Below are positions 1 through 4,970 of a DNA stretch of 5,118 bases, piece by piece. Each line of letters starts with the position of its first letter. Within the stretch, counting starts at the first letter, position 1. The notes below the pieces were generated by a model. The model saw only the letters and a list, made by a program, of their open reading frames with translations, had not been told where the DNA came from and did not search any database. The stretch covers positions 1 to 5,118 of the forward strand of contig JALORM010000340.1 in assembly GCA_025458985.1 (NCBI GenBank), written 5' to 3'. Source of the DNA: Paracoccaceae bacterium (GTDB lineage: Bacteria > Pseudomonadota > Alphaproteobacteria > Rhodobacterales > Rhodobacteraceae). Made by a program: the position numbers and the translations under genes.

Positions 1-960
1 CGCGTCCTCGATGATGTGAAACCCGCCGTCGGCCTTGCGACCCGCGACCACAATCCCGATGCTGTCTGCCCGTTCGTCTGCCGATCCGCTGGCGCCAGAC
101 GGGTCGACCGCGACCACCACGCGCGCCATGTCGCCGGGTGTCTCGGCCGTGCGGATCATCTCGCGCGTCCAGAGCGCACCCGGCACGTCGTCGAGGATCT
201 CGGCGTACAGCTCCTGCCGACCGAGGCGCGTGCCCTCGTATTGCTCGCGCACCTGTTCCAGAAACGACGGTGCGAGGTTGGCCGCGTTGTCGAACGTCGA
301 CCCGCGCGACACGACCGATTTCGGGTGCGCCATCAGTCGGCGCAGAAGCGGCGACGGCTTGGGCGTCGTGGTCACCAGCGTCTGCGGGTGATCCCCGAGG
401 CGCAGGCCGAACATGGCCATGTCCCATGTGTCCTGCAGGCGCGTCCACGCGGCCAGTTCGTCGGCCCACATCGCGTCATGCTGCGGCCCGCGAAGGCGTT
501 CCGGTTCCTCTGCCGAGAATAGCGCGGCCTGCGCGCCGTTCGCCCAGGTCACGCGCCGCTTCGACGGTTCGTATAGCGGGCGGCCGAGATGCGCGCCGTG
601 CCGGTCCGTGTCCTGTTTCCAGCACACCGCCAGAAGCCCGGACTCGCCTTCGACCATCACGTCACGAGCGTCGCCCGCGGTCGGCGCGATCAGCGCGATC
701 CGGCCGCACCCGGATTTCACCTTGCCGCGGACCCACTCGGCCCCGGATCGCGTCTTGCCTGCACCCCGGCCTGCGACGAAGAGCCAGTTCTGCCACGGCC
801 CCTCGGGCGCAAGCTGCGACGGCCGCGCCCAGAACGGCCAGTGCCAGTTAAGCGCCGCCCTCTGTGCCGGTGTCAGTGCCGCCAGTTGCCGTTCCCGCTC
901 CTGCGCTGGCAGCGAGGCCAGCAAGGCGGCGGGTGAAAGCATCAGCATCGGCGGTGACAT
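1..960 (-). CDS. terL: Phage terminase large subunit, C-terminal part cut by window edge
   Basis: This is the ATP-driven DNA-packaging motor and headful nuclease. The minus frame is open from an ATG at 960 to base 1 (320 codons, no stop), so the 3' end lies outside the window. Residues about 62-71 hold a Walker A motif (AGRGAGKT). Residues 159-168 give GPQHDAMWADE, a Walker B-type segment with the DE catalytic pair. Residues 194-200 (TLVTTTP) are the coupling motif. VVVAVDPSG at 281-289 opens the RNase H-like nuclease domain, with the first catalytic Asp at about 286. This order matches the Terminase_6/COG5323 family, usually about 420-450 aa, so roughly 100-130 residues are missing at the edge. 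An in-frame stop lies just upstream (near 994), so the start must be close to 960. ATGs at 948 and 942 are alternatives, and no start has an ideal ribosome site. The first 113 bases overlap the end of the small terminase, which fits translational coupling. No lesion is seen in the visible part. Confidence 0.95.
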   Translation of the reverse strand, partial: MSPPMLMLSPAALLASLPAQERERQLAALTPAQRAALNWHWPFWARPSQLAPEGPWQNWLFVAGRGAGKTRSGAEWVRGKVKSGCGRIALIAPTAGDARDVMVEGESGLLAVCWKQDTDRHGAHLGRPLYEPSKRRVTWANGAQAALFSAEEPERLRGPQHDAMWADELAAWTRLQDTWDMAMFGLRLGDHPQTLVTTTPKPSPLLRRLMAHPKSVVSRGSTFDNAANLAPSFLEQVREQYEGTRLGRQELYAEILDDVPGALWTREMIRTAETPGDMARVVVAVDPSGASGSADERADSIGIVVAGRKADGGFHIIEDA

Positions 961-1361
961 CCTCGGTCTGGATTGGCCCCCCGTCCCGCCCGGTCAGTTC
1001 CGACTTGTCGGCGAGGCCAAGCTCGCGCGCCACGATCCCGGCGTTCAGCAGCCCGGCCGCGGCCCCGGCAAACTTCTGCTGCCAGATCACGTCCTCGGCC
1101 CATTCCATGACGTCGCGCAGGTCGGGCCGGTCCGTGCGCCATTCGTTCCAGCGGCGATGGCTGACCCCGGGTCGCGAAGGCCTGGACCTCCTGCAGCGGC
1201 TGGGCGTCGACCCATTCGAAATAGGCGATGCACGCGGCGCGCAGTTCGTCGGCGGTCGCGAAGATCGGGTTGCGGCCGGGGTCCGTGCGCAGTTCCCAGA
1301 TGCGGTTCCCGACCGTGAAATGTCCGCGAGCGTCCTTGCCCGTGTGCGATGTGTCGGCCAT
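848..1361 (-). pseudogene. terS: Terminase small subunit (P22 gp3-like), internally deleted and frameshifted
   Basis: The small terminase recognises the pac site and hands DNA to the large terminase. The ATG at 1361 opens a frame whose first 66 residues look like the gp3-type family: NRIWELR, GRNPIFATADELRAAC, YFEWVDAQPLQEVQAF. After about base 1165 this frame becomes an Arg-rich, nonsense-like sequence and stops at 942. The frame shifted by +1 then carries the second half of the family: VSHRRWNEWRTDRPDL, then MEWAEDVIWQQKFAGAAAGLL, then IVARELGLADKSELTG, ending at 848. The family normally has about 25-27 residues between these halves (the 'KMRAMTI-GL-LF' core, recalled from P22 gp3), and these are absent. 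The lesion is therefore a deletion with frameshift, not a single-base indel. If translated, the product would be 139 aa with a wrong C-terminus. AGGA at 1377-1380 is rather far upstream for a ribosome site. Sequencing or assembly error is the main alternative. Confidence 0.85.
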
Positions 1362-1387
1362 CTGTGGCGGGTTCTTTCCTTCAGCCC

Positions 1388-1392
1388 AGGAG
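1388..1392 (+). promoter_or_regulatory. Shine-Dalgarno sequence of the lipoprotein gene
   Basis: AGGAG lies 6 bases before the GTG at 1399. It decides the start in favour of GTG over the upstream in-frame ATG at 1228. No convincing -35/-10 pair was found upstream; the best candidate (TTGCCC at 1336) lacks a good -10. Confidence 0.75.
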
Positions 1393-1398
1393 CTTGCC

Positions 1399-1650
1399 GT
1401 GCGCCGCTACCTTGCCGTCATTCCGTTCGCTCTGGCCGGTTGCGCGGTCGATCCGCAGGCAGGCGGCATCGTCACATCGTTCAACGGCCAGTCTGTCGAG
1501 TTGCAGGCTGCATTCCCGTGGGACGGCAACTTCGCGTCCACGCCGGGGCTGGACCGCAGCGCCCGCGAAGTGTGCCCGAACGCGCGCTGGATAGGGTTCC
1601 GCGACGACGGGCAGCAGGCCTACATCACGCACATCTATCGGTGCGAGTAG
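1399..1650 (+). CDS. Small predicted lipoprotein, moron-like
   Basis: This 83-aa protein is the only gene here on the plus strand, opposite to all phage genes around it. The GTG start at 1399 is chosen because AGGAG (1388-1392) lies 6 bases upstream and because it places a lipobox at the N-terminus. The start is a short basic MRRY, followed by a hydrophobic stretch and LAGC at residues 12-15, so Cys15 would be lipidated after signal peptidase II cleavage. The mature part is about 69 residues, with motifs SFNGQSVELQ near its start, then EVCPNARWIG, and YITHIYRC at the end. The two Cys residues (in EVCP and YRC) could form a disulfide. It resembles small lipoproteins of unknown function that are common in Rhodobacterales (recalled pattern, not searched). 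An upstream in-frame ATG at 1228 exists but would run antisense through terS and bury the signal peptide. A membrane role, such as superinfection exclusion, is only a guess from its moron-like position. Confidence 0.8.
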   Translation: MRRYLAVIPFALAGCAVDPQAGGIVTSFNGQSVELQAAFPWDGNFASTPGLDRSAREVCPNARWIGFRDDGQQAYITHIYRCE

Positions 1651-1688
1651 CCGCCGCCTTTGCCCTTGCCCTTCGGCTTGCGCTTCAT
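1635..1688 (-). CDS. Possible 17-aa Lys/Gly-rich micropeptide
   Basis: An ATG at 1688 opens a 17-codon frame reading MKRKPKGKGKGGGYSHR and ending in TAG at 1635. A G-run (1695-1699) lies 6 bases upstream as a weak ribosome site. The peptide is strongly basic and glycine-rich, which is unusual for a chance frame, but the G/C-rich repeat (CCTTTGCCCTTGCCCTT on the plus strand) could produce such a string by base composition alone. It converges on the lipoprotein gene and overlaps its last 16 bases. It lies downstream of the hairpin at 1710-1734 in the minus direction, so expression would need read-through or a promoter of its own. No homologue is recognised. Confidence 0.22.
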   Translation of the reverse strand: MKRKPKGKGKGGGYSHR

Positions 1689-1709
1689 GTCAGACCCCCG
1701 GAAACGCGA

Positions 1710-1734
1710 AAGGGGCGCGCATGGCGCACCCCTT
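1710..1734 (-). terminator. Strong hairpin, probable terminator (possibly bidirectional)
   Basis: The arms 1710-1720 (AAGGGGCGCGC) and 1724-1734 (GCGCACCCCTT) pair over 11 positions around a 3-base loop. Read on the minus strand, the only non-Watson-Crick pair is a G-U wobble; on the plus strand the same position is a C-A mismatch, so the minus-strand RNA hairpin is stronger. On the minus strand it is followed by TTTCGCGTTTCC, a weak T-rich tail. It lies 45 bases after the last gene of the minus operon (ending at 1779) and 60 bases after the plus-strand lipoprotein, so it could end transcripts from both sides. Confidence 0.55.
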
Positions 1735-1778
1735 CGACAATGCCGAGATGGCACAGTTAGCGTTTACGGTCAAGCGGG

Positions 1779-2351
1779 CTACAACCCCAAGCGGTCTGCC
1801 AGCCTGTTCAGCGCGTCGCACATCAGGGTCAGCCCAACGTAGAACCGCGGCCCCTTGTAGCCGACCTGGGCGACCGATGCGTTGCGAATGCAGACCGATT
1901 CCAGCACCGGCCAGTCTGTTTCGGGGATCAGCTTGCGCACGGCATGGAAGCGGCCGATCCGGTCGACCTGCATCGCGGCGATGGCGCCGTGGTCGGGCGT
2001 ACTGTCGACCTGCACCTTCTTGATCGCCTCGGGGCTGCGCTGCGTCGCCTCCCATGCGGCTGCCAGCGCCTTTCCGGCAGCCATCTGGCGCGCGTCGATC
2101 CGGTCCTGCCGGAAATAGTACTCCACCAGGTCGATCCGCCGGGCGCGCTTCACGCCGTTCGGGTTCGGGACTTCCTTCTGCTTGGCTTCGTCCCATTCCA
2201 TGACGGGCTCGATCACCTTGCGCACGTCCTGCGCCATCGTCCGCGGGCCGCGATCCCATTCGGTCGGCGTGGCAGCGAGGCTGACCGGCTTCGCGCTGCG
2301 GCGCTGATTGGACAGCGCGGCCTTCTGGGCCTTCGTCATGCGCTTGGTCAT
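1779..2351 (-). CDS. Hypothetical phage protein, possible late regulator (DUF6456-like C-terminus)
   Basis: This 190-aa protein is the last gene of the minus operon. The ATG at 2351 forms an ATGA overlap with the stop of the preceding gene and has a G-rich stretch (2358-2362) six bases upstream. A second in-frame ATG lies 4 codons later. The N-terminus is basic (MTKRMTKAQKAALSNQRRSAK). The middle has RRIDLVEYYFRQDRIDARQ followed by AGKALAAAWEAT. The C-terminal part, from IGRFHAVRKLIPETDWPVLE through VCIRNASVAQVGYKG to LNRLADRLGL, has the layout of the helical domain seen in DUF6456-type phage proteins. That assignment is from memory of the pattern and is uncertain. Its place just before a terminator and the terminase genes would suit a late-gene activator or antiterminator, but nothing in the sequence proves DNA or RNA binding. 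No membrane segment or signal peptide is visible. Confidence 0.8.
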   Translation of the reverse strand: MTKRMTKAQKAALSNQRRSAKPVSLAATPTEWDRGPRTMAQDVRKVIEPVMEWDEAKQKEVPNPNGVKRARRIDLVEYYFRQDRIDARQMAAGKALAAAWEATQRSPEAIKKVQVDSTPDHGAIAAMQVDRIGRFHAVRKLIPETDWPVLESVCIRNASVAQVGYKGPRFYVGLTLMCDALNRLADRLGL

Positions 2352-2554
2352 CTGCCACCCCCGAACTGCCGCTGCGCCTCGTTCCGGACCGCCTGCCGCA
2401 GCCAGTCGTCGGCGATCTCGGCCGGGTCCAGGATCGCCAGCCCAAGCTCGCGCCATGCCCTTCGGCGAAGCTCTGCCATGACTGCCGCGCGCTGCGCTGG
2501 CGTCGGCCGCGGCGGCTCGCCCAGCGCGTAGATGCGGGACCGGGCGTAGGTCAT
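2348..2554 (-). CDS. Small hypothetical phage protein (68 aa)
   Basis: The start at 2554 is well supported: GAGGAGG (2562-2568) lies 7 bases upstream, and the ATG forms an ATGA overlap with the stop of the preceding gene. Its own stop overlaps the next start in the same way. The protein begins MTYARSRIYALGEPPRPTPA, continues with a helical Arg/Ala-rich segment (AVMAELRRRAWRELGLAI), then DPAEIADDWLRQAVRNEAQR, and ends in a short Gly tail. It looks like a compact soluble helical protein, possibly a helix-turn-helix or adaptor, but I recognise no family. The tight coupling on both sides suggests it is made together with the genes around it. Confidence 0.75.
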   Translation of the reverse strand: MTYARSRIYALGEPPRPTPAQRAAVMAELRRRAWRELGLAILDPAEIADDWLRQAVRNEAQRQFGGGR

Positions 2555-2790
2555 AGCCCGGCCTCCTCTGCCAGGATCAGCGTCGTCAGATCCCGCAACC
2601 GCCGGTCTGCGTCGCGCAGGGCTCGGGTGTCGCAGCGCAGCGCAAGGCGGCGACGCTCGGCCAGCAGGTCGGAATGCCTAGCGCGCAGTTCGTCGACGAC
2701 GGTCAGAACAAGGACGAATTGCGACATTTCGTGTCGCTTTTCGGCCTGCACATGATGGATTGGCGAGAAACCCGGATGCGTCAGCATCAT
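2551..2790 (-). CDS. Small hypothetical phage protein (79 aa), helical
   Basis: The ATG at 2790 forms an ATGA overlap with the stop of the preceding gene, giving 79 aa. An AGGTG (minus strand) lies a few bases upstream. A second plausible start is the ATG at 2727 (MSQFVLVLTVVDELRARH, 58 aa); the first 21 residues look less like a folded domain. The rest is Arg/Leu/Ala-rich with heptad-like spacing (DELRARHSDLLAERRRLALR, then ADRRLRDLTTLILAEE), suggesting a short coiled coil or helical hairpin. The frame stays open upstream to a longer ATG at 3015, but that stretch is the shadow of the neighbouring gene. No known family is recognised. Confidence 0.7.
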   Translation of the reverse strand: MMLTHPGFSPIHHVQAEKRHEMSQFVLVLTVVDELRARHSDLLAERRRLALRCDTRALRDADRRLRDLTTLILAEEAGL

Positions 2791-3272
2791 TCCAACACCT
2801 GCGGCATGCGCTTCACGCTGAACCCGGCCGCCAGCAGGATCGCCTCGGCCTGTTCGCGCGTCACCCGTTCGCGCGGTTGGTCGACCCGCGGCGAGTGTCG
2901 CCAAGCCGTCGCCTGGTGCCGCAGCGCGGCTTCGCGCCGGGCGATGGTGATCTCGTGGACGATGTGCCCTTCGTTCGGCGTCCGGTTCGGGTTGGCGATG
3001 ATCGCTGCCCGGCACGCGGCCTGGATTTCGTCCAGCGGGTAGTCCTGCAGGGCGTCCATCCAGTCGATCAGCAGGCGGTCATGGGCGGCCGATCCGCGGT
3101 CGCGTTCCCATCCGAAGCGGTCCAGCTTCTTCGCCATGACCTCAAGCTCAAGCGCGACCAGTGCCCTGTGACGGGCCAAGTCCTGCGAGGCGAGCGATTT
3201 GCTCAAGGGCAGGGTCAGCCCGGTTGCCGGGTCGCGGGGCAGGTCCTGATGGGGGGCGAGGGCGTGGGTCAT
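2787..3272 (-). CDS. Phage replication-associated protein, helicase-loader-like (tentative)
   Basis: This 161-aa protein follows the DUF1376 protein, the place where alphaproteobacterial prophages often carry a replication accessory gene. The start at 3272 is supported by GGAAGG (3278-3283) with a 5-base spacer, although it lies 125 bases inside the preceding gene. The alternative ATG at 3137, just after that gene's stop, has a GAGG that is too close. The N-terminal 50 residues are Ala/Leu-rich. The core, LIDWMDALQDYPLDEIQAAC followed by RAAIIANPNRTPNEGHIVHEI, has the 'W..AL..yP...i..A......np.rrP..g.i' layout of small proteins found next to phage replication genes. The C-terminal third is basic and ends with REQAEAILLAAGFSVKRMPQ. 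No Walker motif is present, so it is not itself a DnaC-type ATPase. The function is inferred from position and pattern. Confidence 0.75.
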   Translation of the reverse strand: MTHALAPHQDLPRDPATGLTLPLSKSLASQDLARHRALVALELEVMAKKLDRFGWERDRGSAAHDRLLIDWMDALQDYPLDEIQAACRAAIIANPNRTPNEGHIVHEITIARREAALRHQATAWRHSPRVDQPRERVTREQAEAILLAAGFSVKRMPQVLE

Positions 3273-3996
3273 AGCTGCCTTCCATGAGCTTTGCGAATGC
3301 GGATTGCCGGGTGAGGAAGTCGAAGTCCGCGCGCCAACCGCGGTCGTTCTGGCCTGTCAGCAGGGGGGAAGCTCGGGCCTTGGCGAGGGCGTCGCGCCAG
3401 CCGGGGACGCCGGCGCATTCGGCGAGGCGGGCCTTGAGGGCGGCGCGTCGTGCCTTGCTGACGATCTGGACGATGGGCCAGCCGACCACCTTCGCGACGT
3501 CGTTGTAGGCCTGGACCGCCTCGGCGATCTCGTCGACCGCGGGCGACAAGGAACCTTTAGGTTCCTCTCTTATACTCTTCTCTTCTCTTCTCTTCTCTGG
3601 GATGGCTTCAAGCGGGATATGCTTGTCTGGCAAGCCATTGTTTTCCCTATCGATCGACTCCCGTTCGCGACGGGTTCGCTGTGCTTTCGCGCGCGCTTCA
3701 CCAGTGTTTCGCGCTTGTTTCGCCTCTCTTTTTGCGCGCGAATTGGTGATGAACTCGCCGTCAACCTCGATCTTGCCAAGCTCGATAAGCCGGTCTGTCA
3801 GCGACCGCGCAAGCCTCACGCTGCACCCCATCAGGCCCGCAAGGTGCCGGTCGTCGCGACGTGTTCCGCCGCCGCGGGAATAGAACAGGTCGATCAGAAC
3901 GGCGTAGGTGCCGATCAACTCGGGCGACATGCCCTGCACCCCGTTCAGGAAGTCCACGGGGTCGCGCTTGTACCAGTCCATCCCACGGCCACTCAT
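3148..3996 (-). CDS. DUF1376 (YdaU-like) phage replication-type protein
   Basis: This 282-aa protein has a typical DUF1376 N-terminus (residues about 7-90): MDWYKRDPVDFLNGVQGMSP, TYAVLIDLFYSRGG, then a winged-helix-like part with DDRHLAGLMGCSVR and LTDRLIELGKIEVDGEFITN. A charged linker follows (about 88-150), rich in Arg, Lys and Glu, part of which is coded by a pentanucleotide repeat. The C-terminal domain (about 155-240) ends in the signature LLTGQNDRGWRADFDFLTRQ plus FAKLMEGSYD, common to phage replication-initiation proteins of this group. A Pro/Arg-rich tail follows. The ATG at 3996 overlaps the preceding stop as ATGA and has GGAAGG (4004-4009) 7 bases upstream; the ATG at 3981 is a possible internal start. 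The last 125 bases overlap the next gene. The family is generally placed among phage replication proteins (initiator or primosome component), but its biochemical role is not settled. Confidence 0.92.
   Translation of the reverse strand: MSGRGMDWYKRDPVDFLNGVQGMSPELIGTYAVLIDLFYSRGGGTRRDDRHLAGLMGCSVRLARSLTDRLIELGKIEVDGEFITNSRAKREAKQARNTGEARAKAQRTRRERESIDRENNGLPDKHIPLEAIPEKRREEKSIREEPKGSLSPAVDEIAEAVQAYNDVAKVVGWPIVQIVSKARRAALKARLAECAGVPGWRDALAKARASPLLTGQNDRGWRADFDFLTRQSAFAKLMEGSYDPRPRPPSGPAPRPGNRADPALEQIARLAGLGPSQGTGRA
3549..3566. repeat. Perfect inverted repeat inside the DUF1376 gene
   Basis: AGGAACC (3549-3555) and GGTTCCT (3560-3566) are exact complements around TTTA. The stretch codes for EEPKGS in the linker. 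It lies directly next to the polypurine pentanucleotide repeat. In RNA it would form a 7-bp stem with a 4-base loop. As it is inside a coding region with no T-run in the minus direction, it is not called a terminator. Confidence 0.5.
3576..3598. repeat. Pentanucleotide tandem repeat (TCTTC, 4.6 copies) in coding sequence
   Basis: Four complete TCTTC units plus TCT lie in a row (AGAAG-type purine repeat on the coding strand). They code for EKRREEK in the charged linker of the DUF1376 protein. The unit is not a multiple of three, so loss or gain of one unit by strand slippage would shift the frame and remove the C-terminal domain. The gene is in frame with the present copy number. Confidence 0.8.
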
Positions 3997-4184
3997 CGCG
4001 TGGCCTTCCCGATTGCCTGCGCCAGCGCCTCGCGCAGGGCCTGCCCTTCGGTCGACTTGGTGGCGGTGCAGGGGCAGGCGGCGAGGGCCACGCGCAGGTC
4101 ATGGGCGCGGTCGCGGTGCAGGCGGATCACCACCTGGTCGCCGTCGCGGCTGACGGTGCCGAGAATGGGCGCGACGGGTTCCAC
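3993..4184 (-). CDS. Small hypothetical phage protein (63 aa)
   Basis: The only standard start in this frame is the GTG at 4184, because an in-frame stop lies at 4233-4235. It sits 5 bases after the point (4190) where the intact methyltransferase frame would end, which supports this start. Its stop overlaps the DUF1376 start as ATGA. The N-terminal half alternates hydrophobic and charged residues (PVAPILGTVSRDGDQVVIRL), as in a small beta-sheet. Then follow HRDRAHDLRVALAACPC with two close Cys residues, and a helical basic tail (EGQALREALAQAIGKATR). The CPC pair alone is too little to claim metal binding. I recognise no family. Confidence 0.65.
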   Translation of the reverse strand: MEPVAPILGTVSRDGDQVVIRLHRDRAHDLRVALAACPCTATKSTEGQALREALAQAIGKATR

Positions 4185-4189
4185 GGCGA

Positions 4190-4970
4190 CTACTCGGCCG
4201 CCACCGTGGAAAACAGCGTATCCTGCGATGCCTCAGCCTCTGACAGAAAGCGCGCGGCCTGCGTCACCCGGATTGCTGTAGAGCGTCAGGCACCGCTCAA
4301 TCACATCCAGTTGCAGCGGGCAGATGTGCCGCTCATCCTCTTGCCCGCGCGCCTGCCGCCCATTCAAGACGTGCCCTTGGCGGACCGTCATCCACACCGG
4401 CGAGGCAAGCTCCTGCCACATCTCGACAGGCAAATCGGCGGGCTCGTGTGTGATCGGCTGAGGGTTCGGCTCATCCTTGCGGAAGAAAAGCATATAGTCG
4501 GGCATTCCGACCCGGCTCATGGCGCTGTCTTTCTTGAGCTGCTTGTAGAGCAAGCCCAGCGCCTTCGTGCGCTGCATCTCGACCACGGGGTCTTTCCAGA
4601 TCGTGCAGCGGGCGTGATAGACAAAGCCCGCCGCCTGATGTGCATGGATCAAGTCGCCGGAAAAGTCGTGAAGCCCGATGAACCCGTCCCGGCCCTTGCG
4701 CGACGGCAGATCAGTGCAGTGAACGCACACGATCCGGCCCGGCTTCATGGCCTTGAACAGCCCTTCCGCGAAATAGCGATAGTGCCGCATGAACTCGTCA
4801 TGCGAGCCGCAGTTGCCCATGTCCCGCTCGCTGTCCGAATAGACGAATAGGTCAGAGAACGGCGGCGAGAAAATCGCGCAGTCGATTGTCCCCTCTGGCA
4901 TTGCGTGCATGACCTCCACCGTGTCGGCGAGGTAGACGGCCCAATTCTGGCCTTGGTATTCAGGCTGCAT
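4190..4970 (-). pseudogene. Phage DNA methyltransferase (N6_N4-type), internally deleted and frameshifted
   Basis: The enzyme would methylate an exocyclic amino group of adenine or cytosine using AdoMet. The ATG at 4970 has AGGAGG (4976-4981) 5 bases upstream. The protein begins with YQGQNWAVYLADTVEVM, then CAIFSPPFSD with the catalytic motif IV (SPPF, residues 35-38), then GRIVCVHCTDLPSRKG, MPDYMLFFRK, SPVWMTVRQG and ERHICPLQLDVIERC up to TLYSNPGD (ending near 4263). Family members continue here with 'v..PF.GIGSE....' (motif I, AdoMet binding) and an 'ELK.SY' segment; these are absent. The frame instead runs into GRALSVRG and stops at 4233, giving 245 aa. The frame shifted by +1 carries a family-like C-terminal tail, QAARFLSEAEASQDTLFSTV, ending at 4190 just before the next gene. 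So about 30-35 codons are lost, with a frameshift. Motif IV before motif I is the permuted beta-class order. Without motif I the product should be inactive. Confidence 0.85.

Noticed and set aside
1161..1170. Programmed +1 ribosomal frameshift joining the two halves of the small terminase
   Set aside because: A frameshift could join the frames, but the central family segment of about 25 residues would still be absent, so a deletion explains more. A frameshift cannot be fully excluded without experiments.
16..1318. Several plus-strand open frames over the terminase genes (such as 16-522, 138-851, 413-1318)
   Set aside because: The minus strand here codes for an unmistakable large terminase with all motifs; these frames are antisense shadows with no ribosome site or family features.
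1228..1398. N-terminal extension of the lipoprotein to the ATG at 1228
   Set aside because: It would bury the signal peptide and lipobox, has no ribosome site, and runs antisense to the conserved start of the small terminase.
1690..2445. Minus-strand open frame of 251 codons
   Set aside because: It is out of frame with the better supported gene at 1779-2351, has an Arg/Pro/Gly-rich composition typical of a shadow frame, and runs through the terminator hairpin.
2352..2456. N-terminal extension of the 190-aa protein to the ATG at 2456
   Set aside because: The extra residues are low-complexity shadow of the 68-aa gene; the ATGA overlap and G-rich ribosome site favour 2351.
3304..4850. Two long plus-strand open frames (3304-4281 and 3861-4850, over 320 codons each)
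   Set aside because: They lie opposite to clearly recognisable minus-strand genes (DUF1376, methyltransferase), have Arg/Pro/Ala-rich sequence without domains, and arise from high GC and codon bias on the other strand.
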